This document shows positions 1-6,637 of a stretch of 13,417 nucleotides of DNA, piece after piece; within the stretch, counting starts at the first letter, position 1; each line of letters opens with the position of its first letter. The DNA is from Rickettsia typhi (lineage in GTDB: Bacteria > Pseudomonadota > Gammaproteobacteria > Burkholderiales > Burkholderiaceae_C), in the NCBI GenBank assembly GCA_943325485.2, contig CALPPP020000018.1, forward strand, positions 1-13,417, given 5' to 3'. The translations under genes and the position numbers were made by a program. A model generated the notes under the pieces. The model did no database searches, was not told the origin of the DNA, and was given only the letters and a program-made list of their open reading frames with translations.

Positions 1-707
1 ATCAGTTCATTGACACAGGTTCGGGGTGGCATTTGAGCTAAAAACAAAATAGCTTGTCCCATGTCTTCTGCTTGCACCATGCGTTCGCGTATTTCTTGGG
101 AGGGAGGGACAGGGCGTTTGTTCAAAATGGGGGTTGCAACTTCGCCTGGTAACAAGGAAGTGGCGCGTATGCCGTTGGCACACTCTTCCATATTGATGGA
201 CTCACTCAGGGCCAGCACTGCGCGTTTGGTTGCGTTGTAAGCTGGGCCGGTTAACTTTGATGCATACAGACCAGCCCAAGACGATACATTGACGATGAGT
301 CCATCACCTTGTGCTCGCATGGTCGGAAGTACAGCGTGTACGCAATAAAACAAACCGTTCAGGTTGATATTGACAACTTCATCCCAAGACTCTGTGGTCA
401 ATACATCCAGATTTCGTTTCGTGGCATTCATTCCTGCACTGTTAACCAGGACATCAATACGGCCATGAGCAGAAATGATGTGCTTTGAAACATTTTGCAC
501 GGCATTTTTGTCAGACACATCCAGCAAAATGGCTTCAGCGCTACCCAATGCTTGTAATTGTTCTAATGCAATGGCGTTGCTTGCCGCATTTCGCCCGCTG
601 ATCACGACATGCGCACCTGCTTTGACCAATTCCAAAGCGCCTGCCAGTCCAATACCACTGCCACCACCTGTAATCCAGGCAACGCGACCGGATAAATGAT
701 TTTTCAT
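1..707 (-). CDS. SDR-family NAD(P)-dependent oxidoreductase (3' end beyond window)
   Basis: Classical short-chain dehydrogenase/reductase; it should oxidise or reduce a hydroxyl/carbonyl group with NAD(P)(H) in the cytoplasm. The substrate cannot be told from sequence. Of the 235 complete visible codons, residues 13-20 (TGGGSGIG) form the dinucleotide-binding glycine motif, NSAG at 89-92 replaces the usual NNAG, Asn115 is the structural/catalytic Asn, Ser142/143 the catalytic Ser, and Tyr157-x-x-x-Lys161 the active-site pair. PGEVATP at 187-193 is the usual segment after the active site. The C-terminus runs off the left edge, probably by only a few residues, because the PPRTCVNEL region normally lies near the end. 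An in-frame ATG at 719 (four residues longer) is an alternative start, with AAGGA about 12 nt upstream. It follows the small exported-protein gene by 27 nt on the same strand, so it is probably last or nearly last of a transcript that starts with the PhyH dioxygenase. Confidence 0.93.
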   Translation of the reverse strand, partial: MKNHLSGRVAWITGGGSGIGLAGALELVKAGAHVVISGRNAASNAIALEQLQALGSAEAILLDVSDKNAVQNVSKHIISAHGRIDVLVNSAGMNATKRNLDVLTTESWDEVVNINLNGLFYCVHAVLPTMRAQGDGLIVNVSSWAGLYASKLTGPAYNATKRAVLALSESINMEECANGIRATSLLPGEVATPILNKRPVPPSQEIRERMVQAEDMGQAILFLAQMPPRTCVNEL

Positions 708-734
708 AGAGCTATCCATAAAAGTAATATGTCC

Positions 735-1160
735 TTACTCGCATTTCCCAAGGGACATGATTCCATCTGCTTGTTGGGAAGGGTAGTACCTGAATACATA
801 GTTTCCATTGTCAAAAATTTTGATGTACCCAGTTGAACCGACAGGTGTGATAACCCCATAGAAAGCATCTGTGCCCCAATCAACCCGACTACCTACATAG
901 AGTTGATTAAACACCCCAAAATCACTGGTGGCCATCATTTGAACCTCTTTACCCTGAACGTTTAGAGTGAAAGGAAAAGTAGCTACATTCGTTTTGCCTG
1001 CACACGACACGTGCATATTGCCGCAAAAAAAAGCTTGACTCGGCTGACAACTGACTTGAACTTCATTCTTGAGTTTGCTCAACGCATTCGAAGCTTGGGC
1101 TGGGACTAACGCGAACAAGAAAAAAGCAGCCAGTGTTACTTTCATTCGAGAGTTTTTCAT
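735..1160 (-). CDS. Small exported protein of unknown function, four cysteines
   Basis: I do not recognise the family. The 141-residue product has an N-terminal signal peptide: basic start, hydrophobic stretch about 9-20, then a likely signal peptidase I site after Ala-Gln-Ala (21-23). The mature part would be about 118 residues with Cys38, Cys46, Cys53 and Cys140, which could form two disulfides in the periplasm. The rest is rich in Gly, aromatic and beta-prone residues, suggesting a small beta domain. The ATG overlaps the TGA of the upstream PhyH dioxygenase gene by one base (TGATG), which implies translational coupling. No Shine-Dalgarno sequence is visible. Met6 (1145-1143) would give an equally good signal peptide. 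The signal peptide, coupling and strand position make it very likely a real gene, but no function can be inferred beyond export. Confidence 0.75.
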   Translation of the reverse strand: MKNSRMKVTLAAFFLFALVPAQASNALSKLKNEVQVSCQPSQAFFCGNMHVSCAGKTNVATFPFTLNVQGKEVQMMATSDFGVFNQLYVGSRVDWGTDAFYGVITPVGSTGYIKIFDNGNYVFRYYPSQQADGIMSLGKCE

Positions 1161-2005
1161 CAGGGAGGTGTGTTCAAGCGCTGCTTCAACCCGGGCGGGT
1201 TAGAGAATGTCTTCATGAAGGCGTCCTCTCCTGTGCCAGAGAATTTCACTCCCGCCTTTTTGATGGCGTCATCACTGACCTTGTCCAGTTTCGTATAAAA
1301 CGGATGGTGATGTGCGATGAAAGGATTATTTCGTGCGGCGTTATAGCAAAACAACACCGTCCAGCGACGGTTAGGCGAGCGGTTTTGGTCCGAGCGGTGC
1401 ATCACGTTCGCATGAAAAAACAAGCCGTCGCCAGGTTCCATTTCCGCATACTCCAGCGTCATGGTTCGCAACATCTCTTCAACGCGTTTGGGGTCTGCAC
1501 CGACTTGCTCGCCAGGGATGATGCCGTGATCCACCCGCCCAGCCAAATGAGAGCCGCGCAAGACCTGCAAACAACCGTTTTCTTTGTTGGCTTTGTCTAG
1601 TGCCACCATGACGCTCGCCATGTGTGGCAGCAAACAGCCGTTGTGGTACCAGTAACCGTAATCCTGGTGCCATTCCCAAGCGCCGCCATCTAAGGGTTCC
1701 TTGGCCGTGAGCTTAGAGTGGTAGTGGTAAACCTCACCGCCGAGCATCTGCTCCATGGTGTCAACCACTCGCTCAGTTCTGGCGGCCAGACCGTAAGCGC
1801 TGTCACCGGGATGGTTCCAAGTTGCCATCATGGTGGCTTTGCCCTGAGCGTCCTTGCGGTTGTACAAGCTGTTTTGCAGGTCAGGATCCTGCTCTATGGA
1901 ACTGCGCATGAGCGCAATCTCTTGCGAGTCGAACAGACCGCGGATCAGCACATAACCATCTGTCTCAAAAGCAGCTTGTTGAGCAGGGGTGAAGACAGAG
2001 GTCAT
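1160..2005 (-). CDS. PhyH (phytanoyl-CoA dioxygenase) family Fe(II)/2-oxoglutarate oxygenase
   Basis: A 281-residue member of the phytanoyl-CoA dioxygenase family, which hydroxylates small substrates using Fe(II), O2 and 2-oxoglutarate. The iron facial triad is visible: His113-x-Asp115 in the WHQDYGYW segment (112-119) and the distal His203 in the MHRSDQNRS segment (202-210). Arg213/Arg214 is placed to bind the 2-oxoglutarate carboxylate. The GCLQVLRGSH stretch (144-153) is the typical strand of the double-stranded beta-helix core. The length is normal for bacterial PhyH proteins. The ATG at 2005 has a strong AAGGAG five bases upstream, so the start is secure. The TGA overlaps the next start by one base, tying it to the small exported protein, and an SDR gene follows. 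The three may act on one metabolite, but this is inference. The substrate is unknown; ectoine hydroxylase and phytanoyl-CoA hydroxylase belong to the same family, and nothing here supports either. Confidence 0.93.
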   Translation of the reverse strand: MTSVFTPAQQAAFETDGYVLIRGLFDSQEIALMRSSIEQDPDLQNSLYNRKDAQGKATMMATWNHPGDSAYGLAARTERVVDTMEQMLGGEVYHYHSKLTAKEPLDGGAWEWHQDYGYWYHNGCLLPHMASVMVALDKANKENGCLQVLRGSHLAGRVDHGIIPGEQVGADPKRVEEMLRTMTLEYAEMEPGDGLFFHANVMHRSDQNRSPNRRWTVLFCYNAARNNPFIAHHHPFYTKLDKVSDDAIKKAGVKFSGTGEDAFMKTFSNPPGLKQRLNTPP

Positions 2006-2106
2006 GGCAACTCCTTGGTGAATGAACAGACGTTGAATCCGAATTCATTGCTGAGAATACCTTAATTCGACAGGTGACCCCTCAAAAAATCACCTCAGAC
2101 GTAGTA

Positions 2107-2144
2107 AAGCGGTGTCTTGGCTAATGGTGACCAAGACAGCGCTT
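2107..2144 (-). terminator. Hairpin at the stop of the sugar dehydrogenase gene
   Basis: An inverted repeat: TGTCTTGG (2113-2120) and CCAAGACA (2131-2138) pair over a 10-nt loop. After one mismatch, AAGCG (2107-2111) pairs with CGCTT (2140-2144), for about 13 pairs in all. It begins at the TGA of the minus-strand dehydrogenase gene. No T-run follows at once; the nearest lies about 16 nt further on the minus strand, inside a second weaker repeat (AGGTGA 2072-2077 / TCACCT 2090-2095). It could end the transcript or protect its 3' end. Confidence 0.5.
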
Positions 2145-3454
2145 CAATCTGCTTTGACCATGTAGATGGCGTCTTCAAACACTTTGTTGCGCTTGCTGTT
2201 AACAGCTGTCAAAGCATAAACATTGCCACTGCTGTCTTGTGCAAAAGACAAAATATAGGGCAATTTTCCATTGGCCGTTGGCTCACTGATTTTGACGCTG
2301 GTGTTAACCATAGACCAAGAACCTTCCTTGGCAGGCGTGGCAACGAAAACTTGACCGTCATTTTGGTCAAATCGTTTACTCCAGTCGCCAAAAATATACT
2401 TGCCATTCAACTGTGAGGAGTTGCCGCGGTGTACATAACCGCCTGCCACAGAGATACCTTTGCAACCGGCAGGCACAGCAGAGCAATTGGGGTATTCGAT
2501 CACCGCAGGATTGATGGTTGACTTGTCGCAGTTGTCTTTGTGGGCCTGTGGGTTGTCCCAGCTGAAGCAGCGCATTTTGCCTTCAACTATCGGCCATCCC
2601 ATGTTCTTGCCTTTTTTAATGATCTTGATGGACTCAAAGCTGTCCTCTTGTACATCACCACAAATTAACTGCTTGCTTCCTTTGGTATCAAAAGAACAAC
2701 GCCATGGGTCGCGCAAACCAAATGCCCAAATTTCGGGAAGTGCTTGTGGTACTTTGACCATGGGGTTGTCAGCAGGAACCCGGTAAGGCTTGCTTTTGGT
2801 GCTTTGTGAAACATCAATGCGAAGTATTTTGCCGAAGTAATTGTCTAAATTTTGGCTGTTGAAGTTGGCTTTTTTCTCTGTCCATTCGGCCTTGTAGCCA
2901 CCATCGCCCGTGGAAATATAGAGCATTTGGTCTGGACCAAAACCGATCCAATGACCATTGTGGTTGAAATTCGGCCAAGGCAAAGAATGGACACGCTTGC
3001 CTGAATTGGGGTCTATGCGGTTTTTAGAAGACTTGCTGACCACAAATTCTTCCACCACATTGAGGTGGGAATAACCTGCTGGCGCGACGGTGTTGTCTGA
3101 CCCCAAGGGGGCAGAATACGCCACATAAATTTTTCCGTTTTTCTGAAAGTTGGGATGAATGGCCATACCCAACAAACCGGTTTCGCTGTAGTCGGAGTTA
3201 AAAGGCAGAACTTTGGACGTCAAGTCCAACAGTGTGTGGGTGATTTTGCCGTCTTCCAAAACTTTGATCAGTCCCTCGTGTTCCATGATGAACATGCGCG
3301 ATTCGCCATGCGGTTGAACCATGGCTAATGGCTTGTTCAAGCCACCAACGACCTTCACCAATTGGATTGGTGTTTCAGCCCATGCAGTGGACGACACACA
3401 AAGACTTACAACAAGAAGTTGAAAAATTCTGGAAAAAGACATAAAGGCTTTCAT
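2144..3454 (-). CDS. Exported PQQ-dependent sugar dehydrogenase (glucose/sorbosone dehydrogenase family)
   Basis: A 436-residue protein of the soluble PQQ glucose dehydrogenase/sorbosone dehydrogenase family: a six-bladed propeller that oxidises sugars or related aldoses, usually in the periplasm. A signal peptide is clear: hydrophobic 10-24, cut after Ala-Trp-Ala (24-26). Family landmarks in order are LLGMAIHPNF (94-103), NHNGHWIGFGPD (164-175) with His165 as candidate catalytic base, GDGG (183-186), GLRDPWR (246-252) with Arg248 matching the PQQ-binding Arg, GGYVHRG (338-344) and FGDWS (355-359). Six Cys in the mature part (253, 265, 296, 309, 324, 331) suggest disulfides. It begins 12 nt after the TMEM220-like gene. 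Met5 is an alternative start and neither has a good Shine-Dalgarno sequence. No PQQ synthesis gene lies in the window, so cofactor supply and substrate are unknown. Confidence 0.92.
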   Translation of the reverse strand: MKAFMSFSRIFQLLVVSLCVSSTAWAETPIQLVKVVGGLNKPLAMVQPHGESRMFIMEHEGLIKVLEDGKITHTLLDLTSKVLPFNSDYSETGLLGMAIHPNFQKNGKIYVAYSAPLGSDNTVAPAGYSHLNVVEEFVVSKSSKNRIDPNSGKRVHSLPWPNFNHNGHWIGFGPDQMLYISTGDGGYKAEWTEKKANFNSQNLDNYFGKILRIDVSQSTKSKPYRVPADNPMVKVPQALPEIWAFGLRDPWRCSFDTKGSKQLICGDVQEDSFESIKIIKKGKNMGWPIVEGKMRCFSWDNPQAHKDNCDKSTINPAVIEYPNCSAVPAGCKGISVAGGYVHRGNSSQLNGKYIFGDWSKRFDQNDGQVFVATPAKEGSWSMVNTSVKISEPTANGKLPYILSFAQDSSGNVYALTAVNSKRNKVFEDAIYMVKAD

Positions 3455-3466
3455 TGGATTAAAGGT

Positions 3467-3886
3467 TCAGGTATTGACGTGCTGCTCGTCTGTTTCGGAT
3501 AAGTTTTCGTTGGACAGTTGTTGTCTACTGACATACAAATTGATGGCGCAAACCACCAACATAATGAAGAGCCCGCCAAATTCTCTGGTGTTTTCTATCC
3601 AAGGTGTAGAAGCCAACATGGATTGGGTTAAGGAGTCGAAATGGTGCTCTGTAGCCCAAGAGAGCACGCCGTCTTGCTCCACAAATAAGTACACTGCATA
3701 AACAGAATAAACAGCAATGTTAAAAATATTGAGGCGTTTGGCACTTATACCCTTGAAAGCGTAAGCGCAGGACAATGCTGAAAGAAGGTACAGCGGGATC
3801 CATAAATAAGGGTCTGGGTCATTCCACTGCAAACCAGCACAAATAAGGAAAAGAACAACAAAAACAAGGTTGAAGACTTTAAACAC
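3467..3886 (-). CDS. TMEM220-like small integral membrane protein
   Basis: A 139-residue membrane protein with about four hydrophobic helices: roughly 3-19, 28-45, 52-68 and 104-120. The QWNDPDPYLWIPLY stretch just after helix 1 (20-33) and the REFGGLFIML stretch before the last helix are the hallmarks I associate with the transmembrane family 220. The biochemical role of that family is not known. The start is GTG at 3886-3884, with AAGGA five bases upstream; this is one of the clearest ribosome-binding sites in the window. The C-terminus is short and acidic, presumably outside the membrane. It lies 59 nt after the photolyase gene and 12 nt before the PQQ sugar dehydrogenase gene, all on one strand, so it is probably co-transcribed. 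Membrane location is certain; the family name is likely, from motif memory only. Confidence 0.8.
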   Translation of the reverse strand: MFKVFNLVFVVLFLICAGLQWNDPDPYLWIPLYLLSALSCAYAFKGISAKRLNIFNIAVYSVYAVYLFVEQDGVLSWATEHHFDSLTQSMLASTPWIENTREFGGLFIMLVVCAINLYVSRQQLSNENLSETDEQHVNT

Positions 3887-3945
3887 TGGATTCCTTACCG
3901 AGGTTTGAGGGTTAAATTACAAGTTCAAGATTATAGATTATCTGA

Positions 3946-5529
3946 TCAGAATAAGGGGTCTGGCTGTGCGGCGCCTGTGTGAGGGTGGCTTTGAACTGAT
4001 GAGCGATGCTTTCGTGCTTGCTCGGCAATAAGAAGTTTGTTTTCGTCTGTCAGTCGGTGGAGATTTTTCAACTGCATCAGCATTCGCGGATTTTTCGCTA
4101 AGGTTTCAGCATGCGTGTTCAAGTAATCCCAATACAGGGTAGTGAAAGGGCAGGCTTTGTCCCCAGTTGACTCTGCAGGGTTGAATTTGCAGCCTTTGCA
4201 ATGGTTGCTCATGCGGTCTATGTACTTACCGCTAGCCACATAGGGCTTGCTGGCCATCAGGCCGCCATCGGAAAATTGACTCATACCCAAAGTGTTGGGA
4301 AGCTCCACCCATTCAACTGCGTCCACATACACACCCAAATACCAAGCATGGACTTGTTTAGGTTCGACACCTGACAGCAGTGCGTATAAACCCGTGACCA
4401 TCAAGCGCTGAATGTGATGTGCATAGCCATGCTTGAGGGTTTGTTCAATAGCGTCACCAAGGCAAGCCATGTCTGTCTCCCCCGTCCAGTAAAAGTGGGG
4501 CAGGGCGGCCTGCGCGTTCGAGGTGTTGAGCTCAAGGTAGTTAGGCATGTAGGTCCAGTAAATGCCCCGCACGTATTCGCGCCACCCTAACACCTGCCGC
4601 ACAAAACCTTCAACGGCTTCTAAGGGTGCATGCCCGTCGTGATAAGCCTTAGCTGCTGCGTCACAGACTTCTCTTGGGTTGAGTAACTTCAAATTGAGCG
4701 CAGAAGACAGATGTGAGTGGTAAAGCCAAACCTCGCCTTCCCACATGGCATCTTGGTAGAGGCCAAAGCTTGGTAAGCGATGCGCCACAAATTCACTCAA
4801 GGCCAGCAATGCTTGTGGGCGTGTGACAGGCCAAGCAAAGCTATCAACAGACCCTGGATGATGAGCGAATCGTTGTTGCACCAAGCGAATCACCTCTTGT
4901 GTGATTTGATCGGGTGCGAAGCGTGTGGGGGAGGGAAGCGCACCTGGCCCGTGTTTGCCAAAGCTGCCACGGTTGTCTGCATCAAAATTCCACTTGCCGC
5001 CAATTGGCTTTTTCCCATCCATCAGGATGCCGGTTTTGAGCCGGAGTTCGCGGTAGAAATATTCCAACCGAATTTTCTTGCGATTGGCTGCATGCGCTGC
5101 AAAATCCCGCACTGTGCTGAAAAAATGCGTGTCATCACGCACCTCTAACACCTTTTGATGCCTTACCGCTACTGCCCGCAAGTTTTGTAGCACACGCCAT
5201 TCGCCCGGCGCGGTCATGATGAGTGTGTCGGGTTGGTACTGGGTTAAAGCTTTTTCAAGCTCCCCGGCTAAGCTGCCTTGGTTGTTTGGCGCATCCAACT
5301 CGCTGTACAAAACCTGCCAGCCTTTTTCACGCAAGGCTAATGCGAAATGGCGCATGGCACTTAAAAAAACCGTTGTGCGCTGCTTTGAAGATACGACATG
5401 CGTGGACTCCTCATCCACTTCTGCCATCCATACTGCGTCGAGTTTGGGATCAAAGCCTATAAAGGATGAGGCGTCCTCGTTGAGTTGATCGCCCAAGACA
5501 ATCACCAGATGGCGAATGGATTTTTTCAT
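3946..5529 (-). CDS. Iron-sulfur cryptochrome/photolyase (FeS-BCP, PhrB-type; deoxyribodipyrimidine photolyase-related)
   Basis: A 527-residue bacterial photolyase-related protein. Characterised members (Agrobacterium PhrB, Rhodobacter CryB) bind FAD, a lumazine antenna and a [4Fe-4S] cluster, and PhrB repairs (6-4) photoproducts with light. The N-terminal alpha/beta antenna domain begins at once (RHLVIVLGDQL, 6-16). The helical FAD domain occupies the second half, with GYAHHIQRLMV (368-378) and MSQFSDGGLMASKPY (416-430). Cys356, Cys444, Cys447 and Cys460 have spacings 88-3-13, which fit the cluster ligands of PhrB as I recall them, so an intact cluster is expected. His369 and His370 fall in the region whose histidines are important in PhrB. 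I take the ATG at 5529 as start; a TTG two codons earlier is also in frame. A DUF2256 gene ends 30 nt upstream, an association often seen for this photolyase type. Confidence 0.95.
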   Translation of the reverse strand: MKKSIRHLVIVLGDQLNEDASSFIGFDPKLDAVWMAEVDEESTHVVSSKQRTTVFLSAMRHFALALREKGWQVLYSELDAPNNQGSLAGELEKALTQYQPDTLIMTAPGEWRVLQNLRAVAVRHQKVLEVRDDTHFFSTVRDFAAHAANRKKIRLEYFYRELRLKTGILMDGKKPIGGKWNFDADNRGSFGKHGPGALPSPTRFAPDQITQEVIRLVQQRFAHHPGSVDSFAWPVTRPQALLALSEFVAHRLPSFGLYQDAMWEGEVWLYHSHLSSALNLKLLNPREVCDAAAKAYHDGHAPLEAVEGFVRQVLGWREYVRGIYWTYMPNYLELNTSNAQAALPHFYWTGETDMACLGDAIEQTLKHGYAHHIQRLMVTGLYALLSGVEPKQVHAWYLGVYVDAVEWVELPNTLGMSQFSDGGLMASKPYVASGKYIDRMSNHCKGCKFNPAESTGDKACPFTTLYWDYLNTHAETLAKNPRMLMQLKNLHRLTDENKLLIAEQARKHRSSVQSHPHTGAAQPDPLF

Positions 5530-5559
5530 ATGCAAAAGCCTAGCATTGCCTTGAGAAAC

Positions 5560-5733
5560 TCATGGGTTATGGCTGCTGGTTTTGTTTTTTCGACAAGCAT
5601 CGGAACAGTACTTCACTTCCTGCCAATTCTTCGCCCATGACTTACGCCAGGTCATAAGTCGCCCACAAACTTGGCAGGGCTTGCTAGGCAAGTTTTGTTT
5701 ATTCCCTTTGTATGAAGCGCTTGTGGTCACCAT
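5560..5733 (-). CDS. DUF2256 small zinc-ribbon-like protein
   Basis: A 57-residue ORF beginning ATG GTG ACC at 5733. Residues 15-24 (LPSKPCQVCG) and 28-51 (TWRKSW, KNWQEVKYCS, DACRKNK) reproduce the DUF2256 pattern: a CxxC pair (Cys20, Cys23), a conserved Trp-Arg-Lys, then a CSxxC pair (Cys43, Cys47) in a basic tail. Four cysteines in two knuckles strongly suggest one bound Zn(II). The function is unknown. No clear Shine-Dalgarno sequence precedes the ATG. The frame stays open further upstream but has no earlier good start. It lies 30 nt before the photolyase start on the same strand, and 71 nt after the membrane-anchored unknown gene. The repeated pairing of DUF2256 with photolyase-related genes in other bacteria is from general knowledge. 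A role beside the photolyase, such as cluster or cofactor handling or nucleic-acid binding, is a guess. Confidence 0.9.
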   Translation of the reverse strand: MVTTSASYKGNKQNLPSKPCQVCGRLMTWRKSWAKNWQEVKYCSDACRKNKTSSHNP

Positions 5734-5804
5734 AAATTTGCAGAGCCAAGCGTTCTGGCTGTGTTTGATGATGAAGAATGGACAGTTTTCATCATGTGGG
5801 TGTT

Positions 5805-6323
5805 TTATCTGAACGACTGCGATTGAGGGTCAAAACAATTGATCAGTTCTACAGGAGCGGAATCAACTTTTTGGATGAGGTACTTGCGTATGAATGGGGC
5901 TGATTTGTGTGGGTTGGTGTAACCACTCCAAATTCCTTCCGCAAGGATGGAGGCTACCTTGTCTGTATCTTGAATAAGGACCACTGCAGGAAGGAGGTCT
6001 TTGAATTCAACTTCTACCAAAACCCAAGACCCCAAAGACCACACGCTTGCCAGTTGAGCAAATCTTGAGTCTGGTGGGCTGTAAGAATGAATCAAGCTTT
6101 GAGCCATTTGGTACTTGTCTTGTGAAGGCGTTAAACGTACAACGCTTTCACAATTTCTTGTGGCTTTATTCATCTGATTGCTCAGTGTGCCAATCAAATC
6201 AAATGGACTGTCGGCCACGGTCAGTAGAACGCCTAAGTCGTCCTCAATCAAGCTAATGTGGGTTGATGCGACTGCTATCAGAGCTATCGGTATCCATATC
6301 AACGGTCTTTTTATCTTTTTCAA
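5805..6323 (-). CDS. Membrane-anchored hypothetical protein
   Basis: I do not recognise this protein. Its 172 residues start with a basic stretch (KKIKR) and a hydrophobic helix at about 8-20, which looks like a signal anchor or uncleaved signal peptide; the rest would lie in the periplasm. Only two Cys occur (58 and 163). Residues 90-135 alternate hydrophobic and charged residues and may form a mixed alpha/beta domain. The start is uncertain: the frame opens with TTG at 6323, no ATG occurs before Met51, and the first 71 bases overlap the upstream Cys-rich gene in another frame. Starting at Met51 would remove the hydrophobic helix, so TTG is preferred. Translation could be coupled to the overlapping gene. 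No photolyase or ergothioneine function can be assigned from sequence. Confidence 0.6.
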   Translation of the reverse strand: MKKIKRPLIWIPIALIAVASTHISLIEDDLGVLLTVADSPFDLIGTLSNQMNKATRNCESVVRLTPSQDKYQMAQSLIHSYSPPDSRFAQLASVWSLGSWVLVEVEFKDLLPAVVLIQDTDKVASILAEGIWSGYTNPHKSAPFIRKYLIQKVDSAPVELINCFDPQSQSFR

Positions 6324-6450
6324 GATCAGTATTCTTCATTGTTTTTGGCATACACATTTTTTCTCCGTCCCATGCTTGGCCGCACCAACAAACGCCGTCT
6401 GCATTGATGATGCAGGTTCCGGTGCCACAGCATCTTGGGTCTTCACTCAT
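6253..6450 (-). CDS. Small cysteine-rich protein, possible metal-binding
   Basis: A 65-residue soluble protein. The first half is dense in Cys: Cys7, Cys8, Cys13, Cys21, Cys23 and Cys33, around CCGTGTC (7-13) and CWCGQAWDGE (21-30). This part looks like a compact metal site or disulfide knot. I recall similar short conserved proteins in betaproteobacteria but know no function. The second half is highly charged with many Asp, Lys and Ser, and is probably disordered. The start is well supported: AAGGAA lies five bases before the ATG at 6450. The last 71 bases overlap, in another frame, the start of the membrane-anchored gene, so the charged tail may exist mainly because that gene's start is read through. 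It is the first gene of the left block, opposite egtB across a 187-bp gap. Confidence 0.75.
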   Translation of the reverse strand: MSEDPRCCGTGTCIINADGVCWCGQAWDGEKMCMPKTMKNTDLEKDKKTVDMDTDSSDSSRINPH

Positions 6451-6637
6451 ACAATTTCCTTCATCAACAACAAGGTTTTTAATTATTTTATCGAGAATGG
6501 CTTTGTAATTTCTGAAGAATAGACTGCATTTGAATAGGCTACATCAGTTCTGGCTATGAATAGATTGGCATGCACTTTAGACCTGATGAAATCGGGTGAA
6601 TTGAAGAAAACGGTTTGACGCATAAAATTTGCAATAC
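6451..6637. promoter_or_regulatory. Divergent intergenic region between the Cys-rich gene and egtB
   Basis: This 187-bp AT-rich gap lies between two divergent gene starts, so it should hold promoters for the left block and for the ergothioneine operon. I saw no convincing sigma-70 pair. TTGACG at 6615-6620 is a fair -35 for egtB, but its -10 would fall on the ATG. On the minus strand TAAAAT near 6484-6489 resembles a -10 without a good -35. No clear operator repeat was found. Confidence 0.4.

Noticed and set aside
1133..1600. 155-residue open frame on the plus strand
   Set aside because: It lies antisense to the PhyH dioxygenase and the start of the next gene; the minus-strand proteins have clear catalytic motifs, and this product has none.
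3931..3960. TGATCAGATAATC-like sequence after the photolyase gene, resembling ECF sigma or light-regulator sites
   Set aside because: It overlaps the photolyase stop, and no matching -10 element or repeat unit at a sensible distance was found before the TMEM220-like gene.
5582..5812. 76-residue plus-strand open frame between the photolyase and the membrane-anchored gene
   Set aside because: It is the complement of the DUF2256 gene, whose cysteine pattern on the minus strand is convincing.
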